The notes beneath the pieces are model-generated. The model had not been told where the DNA came from and did no database searches. It saw only the letters and a list, made by a program, of their open reading frames with translations. A program made the translations under genes and the position numbers. From Gammaproteobacteria bacterium (GTDB taxonomy: Bacteria > Pseudomonadota > Gammaproteobacteria > J113), in the NCBI GenBank assembly GCA_003694425.1, contig RFJX01000130.1:1-19327 (forward strand): DNA of 19,327 nt. The letters run 5' to 3'. This document shows, one piece after another, positions 15,484 to 19,327 of the stretch; the stretch's first letter is position 1, and each line of letters opens with the position of its first letter.

Positions 15484-15520
15484 CAGGCGGTAACGGTCCC
15501 CGGTGAGGACTTCGGCGGCC

Positions 15521-16012
15521 TCAACGCACGCTGGCGCGCCGGCGCAGGTCCCGCAACAGGATGAACAGCCAGGGCCACAGCAACATGCTGGAGAGGGCCG
15601 GCAGCCAGACCAACGACCGCTCCGCCTGCTGCCCCGTCACCACGCCGATCCAGAGCCAGATGAGACGATAGAGCACCAGCATCAGGGCGACTGCCAGCGC
15701 CTGCTGCAGCAGGGGCGAGACCCGCAGCCGCTTGTGCAGTCCCAGGGTGATGAAGGCGACCAGGGAAAGGCCGATGGAATGCTGCCCCAGCAGGCCGCCC
15801 TGGAGCACGTCCAGCACCAGACCGAGCATCCACCCGGTCCAGATCCCCACCCTGCCGGGCATCGCCATGCACCAGTAGATGAGTACCATGGCGACCCATT
15901 CCGGGCGCCAGCTCGCGGCCCAGTCCGGCATTGGCATCGCCGCCAGCAGCAGGGCGACGAAGAGCGAGAGGGCGATGGCCCAGCCACCCTGATGGCGCTG
16001 CAGGTGGTTCAT
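15521..16012 (-). CDS. mreD: Rod shape-determining protein MreD
   Basis: A small hydrophobic membrane protein of 163 residues with five or six transmembrane segments, a basic C-terminus (RDLRRRASVR), and the MreD-like segment TGWMLGLVLDVLQGGLLGQHSIGLSLVAF in its middle. It bridges the MreB/MreC scaffold to the RodA-PBP2 enzymes. ATG 16012 overlaps the mreC stop as ATGA. Length and position agree with the family. Confidence 0.94.
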   Translation of the reverse strand: MNHLQRHQGGWAIALSLFVALLLAAMPMPDWAASWRPEWVAMVLIYWCMAMPGRVGIWTGWMLGLVLDVLQGGLLGQHSIGLSLVAFITLGLHKRLRVSPLLQQALAVALMLVLYRLIWLWIGVVTGQQAERSLVWLPALSSMLLWPWLFILLRDLRRRASVR

Positions 16013-16872
16013 CTGGATTTCTCCCCCAGGGTGAGGGCGTCAACATGGTCGGGCTTCACCTCCGGCCAGACCAGCAGCACATGCTGCGCCAGCTGCAGGC
16101 GGGCATTGGGCCTGGCGACGATGCGGGCATAGGCCTCTCCCGTGTCACGGGAGACCGCCGTCACCACCGCCACCGGGTAGCCGGCCGGGAAACGGCCACC
16201 CAGGCCCGAGCTGATGAGCTGGTCACCCTCCCGGATATCGGCGCTGACCGGGACGTAGTCGACCTTCAGCAGTCCTTCGCCGGTACCGGCGGCGATGGCC
16301 CGCAGCCCGGTGCGGTTGACCTGCACCGGGATGGCATGGGCAGGATCGGTGAGCAGCAGCGCCGTGCTGGAAAAGGGGCCGACATGCCGGATCTGGCCCA
16401 TCACGCCGTTGTCGTCGACCAGCGGCTGGCCCGGATAGACTCCGTCCCTGCTGCCCTTGTCGAGGACGATCTGCTGCCGTCCCGGCTCGAGGTCGGCGGC
16501 CATCAGGTCGGCCAGCAGGACCCGCTCGCCGACCCGCTGGGCGGAATCGAGCAGGGCGCGCAGGCGCCTGTTCTCCTGGCTGAGGGAGGCGAATTTCTGG
16601 AACCGGGAACGCAGCATCAGATTTTCCCGGCGCAGGGCCTTGTTCTCGGCCAGCAGCCGGCTCCGGGTGGCGAGGGTCTCGCTCAGCCACCGGCCCCCTT
16701 CGACGGGCAGGTCCACCAGGAAACGGATGGGGTAGACCACCGCGGAGAGGGTGCTCCGGATCCCCTCGACATAGGTATAGCGGTGGTCCAGGACCATGAG
16801 CAGCAGCGACAGGACCACGCACAGCACCAGTCGCAACGCCAGAGAGCCGGTCTTGAGGAAGAGCGGTTTTAT
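16009..16872 (-). CDS. mreC: Rod shape-determining protein MreC, apparent ATA start
   Basis: MreC is a periplasmic scaffold anchored by one N-terminal membrane helix (LVLCVVLSLLLMVLDHR). A coiled coil follows (residues about 75-115 of this version, rich in Leu/Arg/Glu), then the beta-domains with GLGGRFPAGYPVAVV near the end. The frame has no ATG, GTG or TTG between the mreB stop (16909-16911) and a TTG at 16836. That TTG lacks a ribosome binding site and would remove the usual MreC N-terminus. Twelve codons upstream, ATA 16870-16872 follows GGAGG at seven bases and opens IKPLFLKTGSLALRL, which matches the family's typical MKPLF..GPSL.LRL beginning. I therefore place the start at ATA (287 aa). 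If AUA is not used, the gene is 16009-16836. Confidence 0.93.
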   Translation of the reverse strand: MKPLFLKTGSLALRLVLCVVLSLLLMVLDHRYTYVEGIRSTLSAVVYPIRFLVDLPVEGGRWLSETLATRSRLLAENKALRRENLMLRSRFQKFASLSQENRRLRALLDSAQRVGERVLLADLMAADLEPGRQQIVLDKGSRDGVYPGQPLVDDNGVMGQIRHVGPFSSTALLLTDPAHAIPVQVNRTGLRAIAAGTGEGLLKVDYVPVSADIREGDQLISSGLGGRFPAGYPVAVVTAVSRDTGEAYARIVARPNARLQLAQHVLLVWPEVKPDHVDALTLGEKSR

Positions 16873-16908
16873 GGTTTCCCCTCCGTTCCGGTCAGTGTCA
16901 ATGATAGC

Positions 16909-18042
<1,134 letters not shown>

Positions 18043-18067
18043 TCACCCCTGCCGATATCGTTCTGTC

Positions 18068-18088
18068 GGCCCGCCATCCCCGCGGGCC
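18068..18088. other. GC hairpin in the mreB-gatC intergenic region
   Basis: GGCCCGC (18068-18074) and GCGGGCC (18082-18088) form a perfect 7-bp stem with a 7-base loop. On the plus strand it is followed by TTCTGTTGT and could act as a weak terminator shielding gatC from readthrough antisense to mreB. On the minus strand it lies inside the long mreB leader and lacks a U-tract. Confidence 0.4.
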
Positions 18089-18106
18089 TTCTGTTGTGGC
18101 GAGCGA

Positions 18107-18136
18107 CAGACATTTTCCGTGGTCTGCTGTTATCAT
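18107..18136 (+). promoter_or_regulatory. Candidate gatC-gatA promoter
   Basis: -35 CAGACA (18107-18112), an 18-bp spacer and -10 TATCAT (18131-18136), the latter preceded by TGT so that it is also an extended -10. The transcription start would be near 18143, leaving a leader of about 110 bases. It faces across the mreB promoter, so the two 5' ends would overlap by about 20 bases. Confidence 0.35.
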
Positions 18137-18170
18137 TACCCGCCTCGCGTGGGCTGCCCTGAACACACCT

Positions 18171-18199
18171 AATGTATCAGCGTACCGATCGTTGGGCAA
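18171..18199 (-). promoter_or_regulatory. Candidate mreB operon promoter
   Basis: On the minus strand: -35 TTGCCC (18199-18194), a 17-bp spacer and -10 TACATT (18176-18171) with an extended TGA before it. The start would be near 18164, giving a roughly 200-base leader before the mreB ATG. Optimal spacing plus the TGn element make it the best promoter match in the divergent region. Confidence 0.5.
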
Positions 18200-18240
18200 G
18201 GGCGATATCACGCGTTTGTCATTTGTTTTCAATTGTTAAG

Positions 18241-18252
18241 AAGGAGCTCCTT
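18241..18252 (+). promoter_or_regulatory. gatC: gatC ribosome binding site inside a perfect palindrome
   Basis: AAGGAGCTCCTT is a perfect 12-bp palindrome ending at the base before the gatC ATG. The first half is a consensus Shine-Dalgarno and the second half, CTCCTT, is its complement. A short AAGG/CCTT stem with an AGCT loop could mask the site, though a 4-bp stem is weak. Confidence 0.6.
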
Positions 18253-18540
18253 ATGTCGCTGGGAAAGGAGGATGTGGCGCGGATCGCCGAGCTGGCCCGG
18301 TTGCAGATCGAGCAGCCCCGCCTCAACGAACTGACTCGCCACCTCTCCGCAATCATCGACTTCGTCGCCAAGATGGATCAGGCTCCGACGGAAGGGGTCG
18401 AACCCATGGCCCATCCCCTGGACCTCTCCGCCCGCCTGCGCGATGACGTGGTGACCGAGACGGACCAGCGGGAGAAATTCCAGTCCATCGCGCCGGCGGT
18501 GGAAGATGGTCTCTACCTGGTTCCCAGGGTCATCGAATAG
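18253..18540 (+). CDS. gatC: Glutamyl/aspartyl-tRNA amidotransferase subunit C
   Basis: This 95-residue protein is the small stabilising subunit of the GatCAB amidotransferase, which converts misacylated Glu-tRNA(Gln) or Asp-tRNA(Asn) to the amide form. The family pattern is clear: DVARIAELARLQI near the start, LSAIIDFVAKMDQAPTEGVEPMAHP in the middle, and LRDDVVTE followed by FQSIAPAVEDGLYLVPRVIE at the end. ATG 18253 has an ideal AAGGAG six bases upstream; that site is half of a 12-bp palindrome. gatA follows after 21 bases. Confidence 0.95.
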   Translation: MSLGKEDVARIAELARLQIEQPRLNELTRHLSAIIDFVAKMDQAPTEGVEPMAHPLDLSARLRDDVVTETDQREKFQSIAPAVEDGLYLVPRVIE

Positions 18541-18561
18541 CCCCTTGCGATCCGGAAAACC

Positions 18562-19327
<766 letters not shown>

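Overview
The window looks like a chromosomal segment of a GC-rich gammaproteobacterium. I would guess a Chromatiales or related sulfur-oxidiser lineage. The basis is the block mreB-mreC-mreD-mrdA-rodA-mltB-rlpA-dacA-dat, divergent from gatC-gatA, together with E. coli-like yadG/yadH. The lineage is an inference from gene order and protein style; no rRNA or other marker is present. There are no tRNAs, insertion sequences, CRISPR arrays or integrase genes.

Layout. (1) 1-805, plus strand: the tail of an unidentified gene overlapping an unidentified 235-residue protein, closed by a perfect 18-bp hairpin terminator shared with the convergent gene. (2) 852-1400, minus: a divergent formaldehyde-activating-enzyme (Fae) family protein with its own extended -10 promoter. 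(3) 1463-3198, minus: a carboxynorspermidine decarboxylase-like PLP enzyme translationally coupled (ATGA) to a SixA-type histidine phosphatase. (4) 3317-4213, plus: a protein made of two cyclic-nucleotide-binding domains. It is preceded by a CRP-like palindrome at class II spacing from a -10 box, with the start codon at the predicted transcription start. (5) 4214-4381: three blocks of 7-bp tandem repeats, the middle one inverted. (6) 4414-6122, plus: the ABC exporter pair yadG-yadH, apparently from a nearly leaderless transcript. (7) 6132-7160, minus: a divergent isocitrate/isopropylmalate dehydrogenase-family enzyme. (8) 7243-17964, minus: an FG-GAP repeat secreted protein, then (reading upstream) D-amino acid aminotransferase, DacA, RlpA, MltB, RodA, PBP2, MreD, MreC and MreB. 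This is the elongation machinery of the cell wall plus wall-trimming enzymes, densely packed with overlapping stop/start codons. (9) 18253-19327, plus: gatC and the 5' part of gatA (tRNA amidotransferase), divergent from mreB.

How the genes fit together. MreB filaments with MreC/MreD organise the RodA glycosyltransferase and PBP2 transpeptidase for lateral wall growth. MltB and RlpA cut glycan, DacA trims the stem peptide, and the D-amino acid aminotransferase can supply D-Glu/D-Ala precursors. The FG-GAP protein and the dehydrogenase-like gene ride at the end of this operon without an obvious role in it.

The most noteworthy observations are: mreC appears to start at an ATA codon behind an ideal Shine-Dalgarno; the tandem cNMP-binding gene has a CRP class II-like, leaderless promoter; the heptamer arrays could form a long G-U-wobbled RNA hairpin; and the Fae homologue carries Glu where the family's conserved N-terminal His normally sits. 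I found no defence island or evidently new multi-gene system. Most of the window is conserved core genome.
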